Counted from the first letter of the stretch, positions 19,206 through 32,444 are shown. The stretch: DNA of 46,974 nucleotides from Nymphaea colorata (GCF_008831285.2 NW_022204657.1:1-46974); one strand, 5' to 3'. The notes: generated by a model not told the origin, from the letters alone. Numbers and translations: made by a program.

Positions 19206-20322
19206 ATGTAACCACGAAAGACGGCCTGTCTTTACCATCCCGACGAGACGATAACAAACTTTTGCAGAGATAGTATTACCAACTTAACAAAGAGAACTGT
19301 CTGATGCCCTTGTGTCCAAGTTGCATTCGGGACCATTCCCTCTATCACGAATAAAACTAGACCAAGCCTGCATACTTCAATATCTATGAGGTTTTATCGA
19401 ATGTTCAAAACGAGCTGTATACCACCATATACACCCTGTAGCAGAATAGATCAAGAAATGTATTGTCTTTGTGATTAAGGTGGAACTCATGAGGAAAATA
19501 CAGGCCTTGGATGGATATATCAAGGAGAAGATACTCACGACCAAGACTATGATGTACAATTTAATTGATTAGGCATTTGGAGAGCTTGAGTCAGAATTGA
19601 AAAATAACCTTGCCAGGTTTCATGAAGAAATTGGACTTTTTTCAATTAAAAAATCATAAAAATTCTAAGAATCAATAAGCTAGACCCTTACCGATCTTTA
19701 CAACATCAACGATGGCCTAAAAAGCGAAAAATACTTAGGAAATGTTATGTTTTTCTCAAGATAAGTTCCAATAGAGCATTACATTCATAAATAAGATCAA
19801 TAGCTATCTCTAAGTAAAGATAATTAAATATAGGCCAATGAATCATACCAGCCAAGGGTCGAGCTCAGCAATGAAGCAAAATCAGCCATAATAGCTAACG
19901 TGGCAAGACTGTTCAGATTCGATGGGAAGAAGGAACTAGATCGGAAAAAGTAGAAACAGCAAGAAGCGAGAACATCAGTCTTCAAAGGCTCCAAACCTGG
20001 TAACAAGGACCTTAGCGAAAAGAGTGAAAAGATAGAGAGAAGCTACACTCCTCAAAAGTCAGTAGCCTACATGAAGACAGTCTCAGGAGACACCAGCAGT
20101 CGGGCCAAGCTCCTCAATCCCAACAATTCCCCATACCGTTAGAAGCTTTAGATGAGTTACCGTCACTACCAGCAGCCTCTTTCCAATACCAACCAAATCT
20201 ACCCAACTCCAACTGACTCCAGCAACCGCATCCGTGACTTCAAGCAATAATTCTAAATCCTTTCTAAGAAGGTGAGTCAAATGAAGAAGGAAAACGAGCT
20301 TATCGCAAAGCAGTTCAAGTGA
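19206..20322 (+). CDS. B-box zinc-finger coiled-coil protein
   Basis: 358 aa in three clean exons; introns 19273-19292 and 19460-19479 are both 20 nt. Start ATG-TAA. N-terminal zinc-binding box: CLYHPDE.ITNFCRDKNCLMPLCPSCIRDH...YH matches the C-x2-H...C...C-x2-C...H-x-H spacing of a B-box and is complete only after removing intron 1. A coiled coil follows (residues ~60-200), then a Ser/Asn/Pro-rich tail and a final helix. Such BBOX-coil proteins are common and lineage-expanded in ciliates; partners unknown. Confidence 0.8.
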
Positions 20323-20416
20323 TTTCATATCTTATTCTGTTAGCTATAATCATAAGCTGTTCCCTATAAGGCATCATCCACCCATCATAGGAGTTAATTA
20401 TAAGTTAATAATTTAA

Positions 20417-23400
20417 ATGGAGTAGGCATTCATACGGTCCAGAAATTAAGTACAACCAAGAGGCTTATAGCTAATGGAGCCAGCTTCCTCCCAATATTCA
20501 ACTGCCCAATACTGGCACGGTTTCAGTATTCGAACTCACCTTCAAAAAACTTATATACCTCAATCAAATAGCCACCGACCGATAGTCACTTGAGTTGAAA
20601 CTGGAATGGTGGGGAATGAAAAAACCGCATTCGGTTATTTTTAGCTAGACCAGTGTATGCAAAGGAAAGTATATCATCTGTAGTCCGCTTGAAGGACTTT
20701 TGACGTATTTTAGCGATATGAAAATACTCAGCATTGAAATTTGCAACAGATATCGAGGCATTGGCAAATCCTATCTCAACTTCACGGTCTTAAAGGATGG
20801 AGGGGGTAATTATACGAGGAATTTTGGATATAAAGCAAGGAAATAAAAAAATCGGAGAAATATCATATCAAATGGAAGTTATCATGTCCGATAACCCTTA
20901 TATAATGACCAAGGTTTCTATTCCTATTGCACAATCATAAGCGGAGAATACCCTACGAAGATAGACATAGGCAAAGATAAAGCAAGCATCTTCAGTCCAG
21001 CAAATGAACAGAAGATCTTCAATCGAAGATAACGAGGAAGTTGTCTATAGGTAAATGCAATAGAATTTGCAGCTTCCGCATCGTACTCACAATAAAGTTG
21101 AATCAAGCCATAAACCGACAACAAGATCGATACTAAAATCATAGACAGCTCATGAAGAAATTCCAAAACCACCAATGACATTTACTTTACGACGAAGAAG
21201 AATAATAATACAGATAAAGTGATATACGCGTAGCCAATTCATCGAGAAACCAATCATAGCCATTATGAAGCTGAGATGATCAGACTGGTATAAGATTATA
21301 ACATTCTTTTCGGAATAGGCAATACCAGTTTCTCTCCAAAGGCAAACGTAGAGAATAACATTGAGATATAGATCGTCAAGATAGATATAAAGCAAAACCC
21401 ATCAGCATACATATAAGTCATAGTTCCTTTGATTGATGGAAAAGCAAACTACTATCGGCTTGCTGCTGGCGGGTTGGTCAAGCTTCAATTCTCAAGCTCA
21501 GTTACTTAAAACCAGTTGATGAGGTATTTGAAGGAATGCGTGATATCTTTTAAACAAGGAGAGAAGATAGAAGGAAGCATCAAGTTGTCAAAGATATTGT
21601 CTAACTGCAACAAATTATAGAGATTGCTTTAGTGTAGAAATAGAAAGAAGGAAAAAGAGAGATTAAAAGGGAAAAAGGAAGCTGCTGGATTAAAGCTATC
21701 CCCCAGAAGCCAAAAAACAGCCAATCGTCCCTGTTCCTCCACAGGAGTAAAGAATAGAAAATGAAACAAAAAGATAATAGTTGCCAATAAGGCAATAAGA
21801 GTATGTGCTTTTGAATTTTAAGACCTTCAATCCGATCTAAAGGCCAAACAGAAACTATAATCTATTTGTGAGGATAATCAACGATCAAGACATAGTTGGA
21901 TAGACAAACACATTATGGAATAAAGCTTCATCCTTCTCCTTTGATGATAAGGTGACTTGTAAAGTCTTTTCGAATCGGTTAAAATTCTAGCTTTACGATA
22001 GGCAAAAGAACATAATTAAGCTTGGAAGTGGAGAGCTGATGATGGGCAGTCCACTCGGAATCAACATTTAAATACCTTTGAAGACCAAATACATGAACTC
22101 GGAAATAATTATCGGGTATATATCCCTTGATTATTTCAAAAACGGACTTGAAAGCATCACCAAAATGGCAGGAGTGCTCAATTAAAAGCAACAGACCGCT
22201 CCACCTCTCATCCCGAACCGTCAGCCGACCCATTAAAAGGAGCATGCTATTGATTAGCCACCGATAAAAGAATAGGAAATTAAAAGAATCAACAATATTG
22301 AAGAGAACAAAGAAAACTAAATGGAGCAAAACATTGTATAATAACAAAGCCATATAGAAGGAATTTTAACTCAAAAAGAAGGCAATTAACAACGAGCGAA
22401 GATTAATATAATGTAGATTTACAACAAAGTCTTCACGCATATGTACTCAATCCTTAACTGATAACTATCCTGACTGAAAGAAACGAACATAAGGTCACAT
22501 AGTTTATATCTATCTTCGACGATGCAATCTCTCGTTCTATTGTCAGCATAGGAAATATAAATGAGCTGATTACCCACTTGCTGTTTAGGAACAAACGTGC
22601 AGAAAGTATTAATAAGATTGACACTCTTTCCTTTAGAGAAAGTTACGAAGCTTTTAGAACATACTACGAAGAAATTGTGGACGAAAGGGATACTTTACTT
22701 GCTACGTTTCTTGTGATTGTCGAAAAAATGGGAATGAGCATCAACGATTTAGAATATGAGCTTAGAAGCAATAAAAATATCTGGTAAAGACTAAACTAGT
22801 TATTGGCTTATCACAAAGGAAAGTATATTAACATTGTGGAAGATGTTAAAGACCATTACAGTAAGAAAGATAATAGATATGGAGTGAATGAAATCTCAGG
22901 GTCAGAGTTTTGTGATATCCTGAGAAGATACGAAGTCTACTAGACCACTTTGGGATCATAAATCAACTAAGTTCTACTGTGTGAGAAGATTATCGAAACA
23001 CTATTGAGCTTTTGCAATAACTATAGCCGAATATTGAATATTACTCCTATGACGACTTGATCGGATACTTGTAAGAAAACAGATCATCTTAAGTTCATGG
23101 TAATTGTTGAATTTGCGTTAACATTTGACCAGATACGGGATAGAAAGACAGTGCCTCTTTATCCTAACCTAAGAAACGAATACTAAAACAATAGTGGCAG
23201 GTTTCGATAGGTTTAGCATCACCAAACGGCATATAAGCTTAATGGGGCATAATCCTTCCGACCCACCATATCCAAATCTCCCACCTTCGGTCATTTGCAC
23301 CAGCCAGAACATATGAAGCAAGAGTTGCTAACCTCCTAAAACTATATGGCCGACTCTCTTGCGTTGAAGATGCACAACCTGGCCATATCTCCCATCAACT

Positions 23401-23843
23401 ACAATAGCAACCAGACCAATTACCACCAAACTAAAGTCAAATTCTCCAACCTTAAGTATCGTCTCCTTGATCTTTACGTCAACGATATAAGAGTCGGTTT
23501 TGCAAGTGTGGACAACTAGACTGCAAACAACTATAAGACTAGTTCCATCGTTGAGGAACCGTACTCCAAGGAAATCGGCTCATCAATCGAGCCCAAGCAA
23601 AGAGAAGAATCCATTTTCTCTTAGAAATACGAATCGAAATCAATTCCCCAAAAATAATCATACAAAAGCGGAAGCATGCAAGACAATACCAACATCTAAT
23701 TCAACTTGGACAGCATATAGAGGCATTTTCCTACAAGATATAGATACACTTCTAGTAGATAGCAGAAGCTGTGGAACTTGAATGCCTGCATGATGAGTGG
23801 AGCGCTATTGTTAGCGAATAGGGAGAATACTTGGGAGGCGTGA
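20417..23843 (+). CDS. Multi-C2-domain protein, C2CD3-like (centriolar)
   Basis: A protein of roughly 1,100 aa. The N-terminus has a C2CD3-style C2 start (PNTGTVSVFELTFKKL...LELKLEWWGMKK); further C2-like blocks are KKIGEISYQMEV, the FSPKANVENNIEIEIVKIDIK region and NRNYNLFVRIINDQDIVGETNTLW; the C-terminal third is helical (VDLQQSLHAYVLNPELITILTE...). C2CD3 organises distal centrioles/basal bodies. Introns: 20422-20442 (21 nt, splitting the second codon) and 21599-21620 (22 nt). Unresolved joins: near 20780-20830, one missing base near 21170 (AAAA), near 22373 (AAAAA), near 23010 (TTTT), and between 23070 and 23220. It could be two genes; the family call rests on the N-terminal C2. Confidence 0.55.
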
Positions 23844-23875
23844 TGATATATTGATTATTAATATTGATATGCTTA

Positions 23876-24512
23876 TCAATTTACAGTATAGGTGTTCACG
23901 TAGTTGTTGCTATGCAAGGAACCGATCTTTAGCTGAGGCTTACGGATCAGGCTTTACCTGTTCTCGAGAGTTCCCACCTTTCCTGTCACCTACTGTCTCT
24001 GATTGCGTTTGCCTGTCTGGAAAACCTCTTCGTGGTAGCTTTTAAAACCGATTTTGGGAGCAACTTCCGGTTTTATCTTCCCGGGGTGGCCTGATACCTC
24101 AGCTTGGCTTTGATATCGCGTTGGGTCTACTTTTTTGTTGCCGAAAACATCGTAGCTTTTCTTTTATTGTAGGGTTTCCTTCTTTCCCAAGGAAGCGTAA
24201 TTTCTATTGAAGTGGTGGTATGTGGATTTCACCCAGTCGGGATTATCCGAGCTTATCTTGCTTGATCATTTATCGAATACGCCGGATGGACAAGATATTA
24301 TTTGCGTTCGCTGATGACATCCTTATCCAAGATTTTCCTTTTCCAATTAGATATCTTATTGCTGCCTAGATACTCCTATCCTTTCTCTGAGCTTTTCTGA
24401 ACGTATATTTACGAGGGAGTTTTAAAGGGTTTTACCTATCCATGAAAATCTTTGGGAAGCTGTCTAGAGAGATGATTACTTTCAATGGAAACAACTTACT
24501 GCCTTCACTCAT
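23876..24512 (-). CDS. Unknown protein, Lys/Ser/Tyr-rich
   Basis: About 212 aa, tail-to-tail with the preceding C2 gene (32 bp apart). Contains NPDWVKSTYHHFNRNYASLG, KKSYDVFGNKKVDPTRYQ and FKSYHEEVFQTGKRNQ, basic and largely disordered, reminiscent of microtubule-associated ciliary proteins but with no domain I can name. Two single-base gaps (near the ATG at TTTCC, ~24490; and ~24255) are needed; with them the length is an exact 213 codons. Confidence 0.5.
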
Positions 24513-24655
24513 AGAATAAATATAAACCTTGTAAGTTATAATATATTCAAAATCATCAATTTATATACGCTAGGGTATATATGGAAAAGGTGAGAGATAT
24601 AGAAAGGGGAAAGATTGATTGGGATGAGAATAATGAGAAATATAAAGTTAGGTTA

Positions 24656-27092
24656 TCAGTTCCAGTCATTGACAATGCTGGCATCGAAAATTTAGTAATT
24701 GATGATGTTGGTAGATTTCACCTTAGTCGATGGCGGATAATAGTACGGGGCAAGATCCCCCTTCAGGAAGGAATCCCACTCGAACTACAAATCACTTATA
24801 TATGCAAAATTGCGAATTTAAAGTGCCTGCTTGATCCTCTTCTCGGGATCCTTCTCCAAAAGCCTTCTCAAGATATCTTTTTCGTTCTTGTTTTGGATTA
24901 TACGCAAGTCCAAATCGCAGTGCATGATGGAACCGTAAATCTCCATAGGATCTGTCAAGCCATACCCGAAGGGCAAACCGCCTGTGATCATCTCATAAAG
25001 GATGATTCCCATCGACCATATGTCAGAATTGTAGGTATACTAATGCTCTCGAATGATCTATGGTGCCATGTAGAAAGGAGTGCCTGTCAGTGTTGCGGTC
25101 TTATGCGTTTCGTTGAGTTTTTTGGAGCAGCTAAAGTCGATTAGCACAAGTCTTCCATTGTTTTTGATGATGATATCGTTGGGATTTAGGTTTCTGTAGA
25201 TTATGTGTTCGGAGTGGAGGTAGTGTAAGGCGTCGGCCATCGAAGCAAGATAGTATTTGGTCACTTTGTAAGGAAGTTTACCGAAATTTGAAATCACGTC
25301 TTCCAACTTAGTGCCGATTATATACTCGAAAAATAGGTAATAATTGTTTTAGTCCTCTTGAGCCTTGTAATACCCGCAAACATAGTTACTGCATAGCTGA
25401 GCTGCTAAGTTTTTCTACCTGATTATCATCTTCTCGTCTAGGATAATCTTTCCTTTTTGAATGGTCTCACAACAACGATTATCAAATATCGATTTGATTG
25501 AAGTCTTGTTTGCATCCATCTTGGAGCATAAGCTTTTGTCGTTCGTAGTATTGATCACTTTGGATGATTTCAGGCTGCGTATGTTTTCCACGTTTAGCGG
25601 GAAACAGCTATTACTAATGGAGTTGCTTACCTTCTTCTTTTTGTAGATTTTGACAATGAATTCATTACCAAACTTCATGTCTTGCACGATAAGGACAGTG
25701 GAGTAATCACTAGATGGCAATTTTTTAGAATATTTGCTCAAGTTTCTAAGGGTCAAAGTCATATTCATATAAAGAGGCTGTTTTAGCAACTTTATCTCTA
25801 TCTAATTGGTCAATGATTTTCGCAAAGAGAGGACTTATCTAATCTATTCTAGGAGAGCATATGCATAGTAGCCATTATCTGTCAAGATGATATCGTAAGC
25901 TAAGGTTTATTATTGTTCATTTTTTGCATTGATTAGCTAGCTCCATATATCTTAAGTTCTCGACTTTTGTTTATTTCCACTTACAATGGAATGAAGACAC
26001 ACTTGGCTTTCGTTCCTCTCTTGGCTAGAACTGAGTATTTTTTCCCCTATTTTACGTTGAATAACTGGAGGAGATAGTTATAATCGACGTGGGGCAAGCT
26101 ATTTAGAAATTAGTTTCGGAATAATGCCCATTTTTACTGGTTGAAGAAGATAATGCTACGAATGTAGTATCCCAAGCATATCTTCACTGGACTTAGACCA
26201 ATAGCATACACTTAACTTCCATCTTGATCAGCAATTGCTCTTCCCATTCTTTGGCTCTTTTTGGAATTGTTAAGCAGTTGAAGGAATGCAGACTAGCCAA
26301 AATAGTCTCCTTCTTTCATGATGATATCCTTTTTATTCTCAATTTGTATCAAAATGGTGTTCTTTTTGATGACATAGAAAGAATTTGCGTCCTGCTATTT
26401 TTCAAACAGAATTTAATTTTTATTCAACTTGAACAGCTGGGTGCTATTGATCAAAAATTTTCGTTATTTGTTGGTCAAATAATTGAAGAAATGTATTCTG
26501 TTGAACATGGCATTGATATCCTCCTTATAATCTTCCATCCTCTATTGTATGATCGGCATAATTTCCTATTTTTTTATTGCAAAAACTATGATCTCGGAAG
26601 TGATGACCCTAATCGATTCCCCTCTCGGAGAATCAAAGCAGACCGTATCGTGACCAAAGTACTCTTTCTCTCCTAGGGATTTGACGATAGAGCAATCAAT
26701 CTATACGCTGACGCTGCCCTTGCTGATGAGGAACATTTATTGCGGAATATCGTGCTGACGGTAGATGTACCGGCCTGAACTGTATACCCATTTGGTGAAA
26801 TATTGCACACAGAGTGATCGTTGCTTATCTGTTAAGATGGACATTAGGCAATGCGTTTTCATGATCTATAATATCAGGCCCTTATCAGTCTCATCGATGG
26901 TCAATTCCTCGATTCTGTAGCGTTGCTTCTTCTCGTTTTAGAGGACTACATTCAAAGAATTGTACCTAATTATCCTTACTGAGAGGTTAGAGGTGAGTTT
27001 CCCATACGCAAGCTTTCTCGATGCTTTGATTTCTATTATAGAATTTTCGATCAGCCTTACTAAGTGAAATTAAATCACTGATAGATAGTCAT
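24656..27092 (-). CDS. Cyclic-nucleotide-regulated kinase homologue with a pseudokinase domain
   Basis: About 810 aa, organised like cGMP-dependent protein kinase. Cyclic-nucleotide-binding repeats: EMFLISKGSVSV...EKEYFG; LFEKEQDANSFYVIKK...KEGDYFGESAFL (the E is a TAG) with a following R; and a third partial one. The AGC-type kinase domain has VKIYKK (ATP Lys), an ENNYYLFFEYI hinge, LHSEHIIYRNLNPNDIII where YRDLKPEN is expected, LIDFS instead of DFG, then TGTPFYMAPEII (E is TAG), WSMGIILYEM and LLEKDPEKRI. The Gly-rich loop lacks its glycines (SSDYSTVLIV). So catalytic Asp, its Asn partner, the DFG Gly and the P-loop are changed: probably a cyclic-nucleotide-sensing pseudokinase. One missing base near 25905; the start (ATG at 27092) is the least certain part. 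Confidence 0.8.
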
Positions 27093-27226
27093 CATTAATG
27101 ATTAGATCATATGGAGTTGATATTAAAAATAATGGTTGAATAAATGAGAGAAGAAAAATAGTAAATGCAGGGGGATGGGGTAAGGGATTATTGGCACGAT
27201 TGAAGAAAGATAAAAAGTAATTAAGA

Positions 27227-28291
27227 TCAGCTGTAGGGTAGGCTGGCTAGTCGTTTTATCGACAGTTTTTTTTCGCTTCCCCTTTCAAGTTTTTTAACAA
27301 GTTTGAGCATATTTTCGTATTTTTATTTTTCTGTGGTCGACAGCACTCTCAACTGTTCCTGGAGGTGCGCCCTATCATTCTCTACGTCCTTCAATTTGGC
27401 GAGCAATCCGATGCAAAACTTGACCATTTCCGGTTTATTCATTCTCTAGAAGTCCACCTTATACTCCTTGCGTGCGATTTCGTAAATCTCATTGGCGAAT
27501 TAATTCTTTTCCCTTTCGCTGGAGATCAGTAGTTCCTTGATATACTCTCTCTGGTCCCTCAATTTTTGTATCTCTTCTCTATAGTCATCAGAATCCACGA
27601 TTCTTGTCTAATAATAATCGATCAATGCTCCGATATGATTCTTCAGGGAATCTTTTTAAATCTGATCGGCTATTTTATATGACTAAAATTTGAGGTCGGC
27701 TGACTTGATCAGGGATTTTTGTATTTCCGGCTATTTGCGCAAAAGGTAGAACGATTTGGTGAGCTCGGCAATCTGGAACTCCATCGTATTCAGCAGCTTC
27801 TTGGAAATGAACAGATGGTCATAATCAGCGCTGTCTATTCTTAGTGATTATAAATGTTTGGCAAAGCTCTGCATTGACCTGTCGCTTCCCTCCAGCAAAT
27901 TTACCATCTTCATGATGAAGCTCTTGAGGGTTGCGTTGATGATCTCGATTTCGGACTCCATGCAGGTGTTGCGGTAGAATTATTCCTGGATTTTCGATTT
28001 GAAAAATTTGAGGTCCGACTAAAGTACGCCATGCGTATTTCTATAGTTGTTGAGCTCGCCCTCGATCGTCTTGACCTTCTCCGCCAGGGTGAGGATCTTC
28101 AAATCTTTCTGCTTCAACAATTTGGAATAATTCACTTTCTAAACCCCCCTTCCCTAAACCTCCTCCTATTCTGAATGGAAGGAACGGATGGCATTGGAGG
28201 AACAGGTTTTCACCAGGAAGCCTGTTTTTTATTTTGTGGGATTTCTCTTCGGAGAGTTGAAGAGGAAGGCTTTGGACTGAGGCGTAAGCAT
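27227..28291 (-). CDS. Coiled-coil protein
   Basis: 354 aa, clean single frame. The start ATG follows an upstream TGA. Residues ~60-340 are an almost continuous coiled coil (KQKDLKILTLAEKVKTIEGE..., ...LRDQREYIKELLISSEREK, ...LAKLKDVENDRAHLQEQLRV), Glu residues often written TAA/TAG. N-terminal 60 residues are basic then acidic (SEEEEVEG). No family recognised; structural/ciliary role is only a guess. 29 bp downstream of the next gene on the same strand. Confidence 0.65.
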
Positions 28292-28320
28292 TCAAAATAT
28301 TAATATCTATTATTGGGTTA

Positions 28321-28737
28321 TCAGTTATCAAAATCGCTTCTAAAGAACTGGACATTCCAGATCTCTCCATCCCAATAACCTTTGGCCATAGCGATCGCAA
28401 GAAAGCCGTATATGCAGGGACTGGCATGGCTCTGATGGGGATTTAATGATGATCGACATTTTTTTTCTTTGATGATGGTTTCGTATCTCTTGATCATTTA
28501 CCTTTTTCCTTGTTTGAAATCGTTTAAGAGTATGAAGTTAAGGATAGGCTTCGAGCCATCTACTACTTATTGGCTATTCCTGCTCGATTCTGAAAAATGC
28601 ATTCTTTTTTGTGGAAATGTGAGCATCTGGGGCACCCGTCGAGAATAAATAAACGAAATAAGATACAAGCGGACTTCTCTTTTGGCCTATAATTCGAGGA
28701 CCGTCTTTAATATTTATAGATAAGCAGAAAAATTCAT
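28321..28737 (-). CDS. Unknown small protein
   Basis: 138 aa, intact. Reads MNFSAYLEILKTVLELEAKREVRLYL, then KPILNFILLNDFKQGKREMIKRYETIIKEKK, then ASPCIYGFLAIAMAKGYWDGEIWNVQFFRSDFDN. The aromatic, well-ordered C-terminus suggests a real folded protein. I do not recognise it. It shares the strand with the coiled-coil gene just downstream and is divergent from the DcpS gene. Confidence 0.5.
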
Positions 28738-28923
28738 ATTTTTGTTTTAATTAGTGCTGTCATTATAATTATAAGCAAAGGCTACTCGATTATATAATGC
28801 CGTGACCTTCATAGTAATAAATAACAGTATTCTTTCACTCGAAATAAGAAACAATACACGTTGAAAGTTATCAATTTATTTTCTATTTTCAATTTTAATC
28901 AAAGATAATCCTTTGATTGTGCG

Positions 28924-29725
28924 ATGGAGAATTTGATCAACTTCAAAACCAAGGAAGTTCTCTTCACTAATGAAACATAAAAAATATTGTACCTGCTCGG
29001 TACAGTCTAAGGAGGATAGGGGGAAGCCATCGCGATCCTGACACCTAAACTTCACGATCCAAATAACTTGGATTTCAAAAACGTGAAAACTCATTCATCA
29101 ATGATATCTACTATAGATTCACTGCCGACCTCCTCTCCTCACTCGACGTGCAATTCATATATCCAATCAACGAAAAACACAAGAATAAGTATAAACGCAA
29201 AGATATGTCCATCCACTATGAGACTGGAGAAGAGTATGCCGAAAGGTCGGAAGAGATATTGAAAAAATAACTTGCGCATATACAGTGGGTCAACAATATC
29301 ATCGAAGGAAAATCATAAGTGGAGAGGGTTTTATACAAATGCGAAGATTTCCTCGTTGTTCCTGATTTTAAGTATACTGATCTAAAGGAAACAAACAAAT
29401 TGCATCTTATGACCTTGTTCAGTCATCCCAAACTTCACTCCTTAAGAGATTTATCAGGTGAGCATTTGCCTTTACTCGAAAAAGTAAAAGCACTATAAAC
29501 GAAATCCTTCAAGAAAAGTTTGGCCTGGATATCACGAATGTGAGAATGTACTTCCACTATCCTCCTACATTTTACCGGCTTCACATCCACATCATGCACC
29601 TAAACTTGGAATCTTTATCATGCAGGGTGTAGAGATGCCACGATTTGAATCTTGTCATCCAAAACATCAAAATCAAAGGAAGCTACTATCAGGAAGCCAC
29701 CTTGAACACCTTTATCGAAAAATGA
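28924..29725 (+). CDS. DCPS: Scavenger mRNA-decapping enzyme DcpS
   Basis: About 267 aa. Recognisable by NDIYYRFTAD, KYKRKDMSIHYETGEEY, IQWVNNIIEGKSEVERV (E is TAA), FLVVPDFKY, HSLRDLSGEHLPLL and the HIT histidine triad MYFHYPP...LHIHIMHL, then RCHDLNLVIQNI and GSYYQEATL. DcpS hydrolyses the m7GpppN cap left after 3'-5' mRNA decay. Two single-base gaps (near 29093 and 29497) break the frame; adding them gives 268 codons. Shorter at the N-terminus than animal DcpS. Confidence 0.9.
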
Positions 29726-29802
29726 TCATATAATCTAATCTAGACAATGCCTTAAATAGAAAACTCAAAAGTATTTTTCCTTATTTTTATGACCCAAATG
29801 AC

Positions 29803-31925
29803 TCAATCATCAATTTCTTCATAGTAATAGTCATTATATTACTCGATATTTCCCTATCTTACTTCAGTTGTCTTTCTATTTTCGAACAGATGGCCTTTGT
29901 TCAACAGTATATCTCCTTCTTCATGCTCACTTAACACATAGACTAAGTGTTACTTTTAATCCAGTTCTTGTATCTTCAGGCCAGCATAATTCAGCTCGGA
30001 AGACATCTTAATCTCGTGCTGAAAGCCTTGGTCGATCAGGATCTTTTGCCTCAAGCGGCAAAATTATGTTTCATCTGTCTAGCTGCTGACCAAGGTATAA
30101 AAGAAAGCGTTGAATTAGTTGAAAGGATTATCCTTCGGTCTCATTATTCTTCCCATTCGTTGAACCTACTGTCTTCGGGATTTGAAATGCATGCCTAGCT
30201 GAATGCCGACGTTTGCACAAGGAAGATCAATGGCTGTGTCTCCTACTCTGCTTAAGAATAGAACATTAAACTATTTTATTGTCTTAAAGGCACCGTAAAA
30301 GTGAAGCCTTTCCTACTCGCTGACTCCACCGTGAATGAATGGTTTGTTGAGTAATTTTGCATATCTTTCAAGTATCTTTGGCCTGTCACAAAAGACAAGA
30401 TCTTATCACCAAAATGGCTATGCTTTTTGATCAAGTATTGAAGGACTTTGAATTTTTAAGGATTAGCTGTATGGATCAGTTCAGCTCTATTCAAGTTTTT
30501 ATATGATTCTTTGAATATCTCAGGCATCGGGCATAGTATTTAGACACAATATGGCTTAGCTAGGCATCCCTAGTTAACAAGATCGAGCCAATTTTCTTCA
30601 TAAAGCTTAGGCCCAACCATGTAATAGAGATTATCGATCTTATTATCTTCACGGTATGGAGTTGCAGTAAGGCCAATTTTCAAGTAAAACTTATACTTTC
30701 TGAGCACTTGCTGGAAGGTTTAGGCAGGCAGCTTGTGGACTTCATCAGCGATGCAAACACCCCAAGGCAGAGATTGTGTCTTTTCTAAGAATTTGTTTTA
30801 CCTGTCTCGCTTTAATCCGACCATGCTATAGTGGTAATGAAGATGGAACATGATTATATTTGCTGAAGAGAAATGTTCTTGTATTTGGATGTCAAGATGA
30901 TGACTTTATTCCTCTCGATAGTGGTCCACTTGATGAATTCTTCTTTCCATTGCACTGCACTAGTTTGGTTTTCGCAGAAGATAACTGCTTTCTTCTTTAT
31001 CCTTTGGATGATTTATATAGCTACCATCGACTTTCCTGCACCACAGGGCAATATTATGAGGCCGCTTCTGGCTTTTCCATCGATAAAGACGTTTTTGAGA
31101 GCAGATTATTGATAAAATCTCAACTGGACATCAGTATTCATATCGATTTCGATGTTTTAAAGCTATTTGCAATTTCTAAAATCGAATTACTGGACTAAAG
31201 GCATGCTTTTTTCAATCAACTTTTTAGTACTTCAAAATAATCCCCTATAATCTTGAATTTGATCATCTTTTTTTCGACTTGTTTTGCTTATTTTACACTC
31301 TAATTTTTCCTAATCATATTTCCATCTTCATCATACTCAATTTCTTCGATCCTATTGGACCCATATTCTTCTTGTTGCTCGTTATTTAGATTCTAAATTT
31401 CCTCTGAAACTTCATCCAAGTGGTAGTCATAGATATCCTTAATGGTGACATCTTAAATCCTCTCCAAAAAAGAGTCAATTAAATAGCTTATTTCCTCTGT
31501 TGTAAAAAGATAATATTCTCCGTTGATAAGCGTGAACCTGACTTATCCTGCATGCTTCATATATTCAATGATCTCAGATTCTAAGCTCTACGGGAATTAT
31601 TCATTTCTACTTAGCCTCTTCAGTATTTTGACGATTTCCTAGCCTGTGTAATGTAATACCATGGCGGTATAGAGCGAAAACTTGGTTATTTTATACTCGT
31701 GAATCATCCTCGGTCGAAAAAGAGGCTCGCATATGGATTTAAGATGATGATATATTCTTTTGTAGATGGGTGATTGCGTAAAGACGATGATTCGGTGATC
31801 TGGCATGATAAACAAGGGTAAAATTTCATTATTTTCCTTACTTTTTATCACAATTTTTTCCCTTAGGGGCTTTCACTATGGGCCAAATAATTCTGATCCA
31901 CACTTTATAAGGCGCGTTTTTTCAT
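29803..31925 (-). CDS. ERCC3: TFIIH DNA helicase XPB
   Basis: About 708 aa. N-terminal XPB region [18 protein letters not shown]...[25 protein letters not shown]; then [40 protein letters not shown] (Walker A), [18 protein letters not shown] (DEVH box), [67 protein letters not shown] and [16 protein letters not shown] (motif VI). XPB is the translocase that opens promoters and acts in nucleotide-excision repair. UAR falls on conserved Glu in YQE, VEILCPM and RRQE. Four single-base gaps: near 31860, 31220, 30850 and 30400. Confidence 0.95.
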
Positions 31926-32115
31926 AAGGTAATAATTATTATTAATTTAATTCTGGAAGTCATCAGGGAACCGTATCTCGACAGCGGGTGAGTTTAATAT
32001 AATCATAATATAACTCTATGGCAAAAGGCAAATTACAAGTTCCCTAAAAATCAGTATTTGGAGTGGATTTTTAAAGCCTATTCGATAGTCTTTCCAACTT
32101 TTTGCCCCATCTTAT

Positions 32116-32444
32116 TCATTCACCGATCAGATTGATGAATTTCATTCTCAAGTGCTTCAACCAGCTGACAGTGTAACCAAATATAGACTCAGAGTGACCC
32201 TCTTCGTCATCCTCATCGGTCAAACCGTCCATATCTTGCACAGCAACGAAAAAAGGTATATTAATCTTAGGCACATCCTCATCAAATGGATCATTTACCT
32301 TATCCTCCTTATGCTGGTCGAGCAGGTCAAGCATCATACCATCTTTGACTAGTTATTCATTCTTCTTTGCAATAGTTTCGCCTTTGCTATGGTATACCCT
32401 TCAAAGGTAAATCTTCCTCTATGAAGTTTATAAAGAATCTTCAT
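32116..32444 (-). CDS. Unknown small acidic protein
   Basis: About 109 aa: MKILYKLHRGRFTFEGYTIA, a Lys-rich middle, then the intact GMMLDLLDQHKEDKVNDPFDEDVPKINIP...DMDGLTDEDDEEGHSESIFGYTVSWLKHLRMKFINLIGE. One missing base near 32380. Its first 24 bases overlap the start of the divergent gene at 32421. Family not recognised. Confidence 0.5.

Noticed and set aside
28041-28427. Minus-strand ORF of 128 codons starting MPVPAY
   Set aside because: It overlaps two better supported genes in another frame and ends in low-complexity Gly/Glu-rich sequence.
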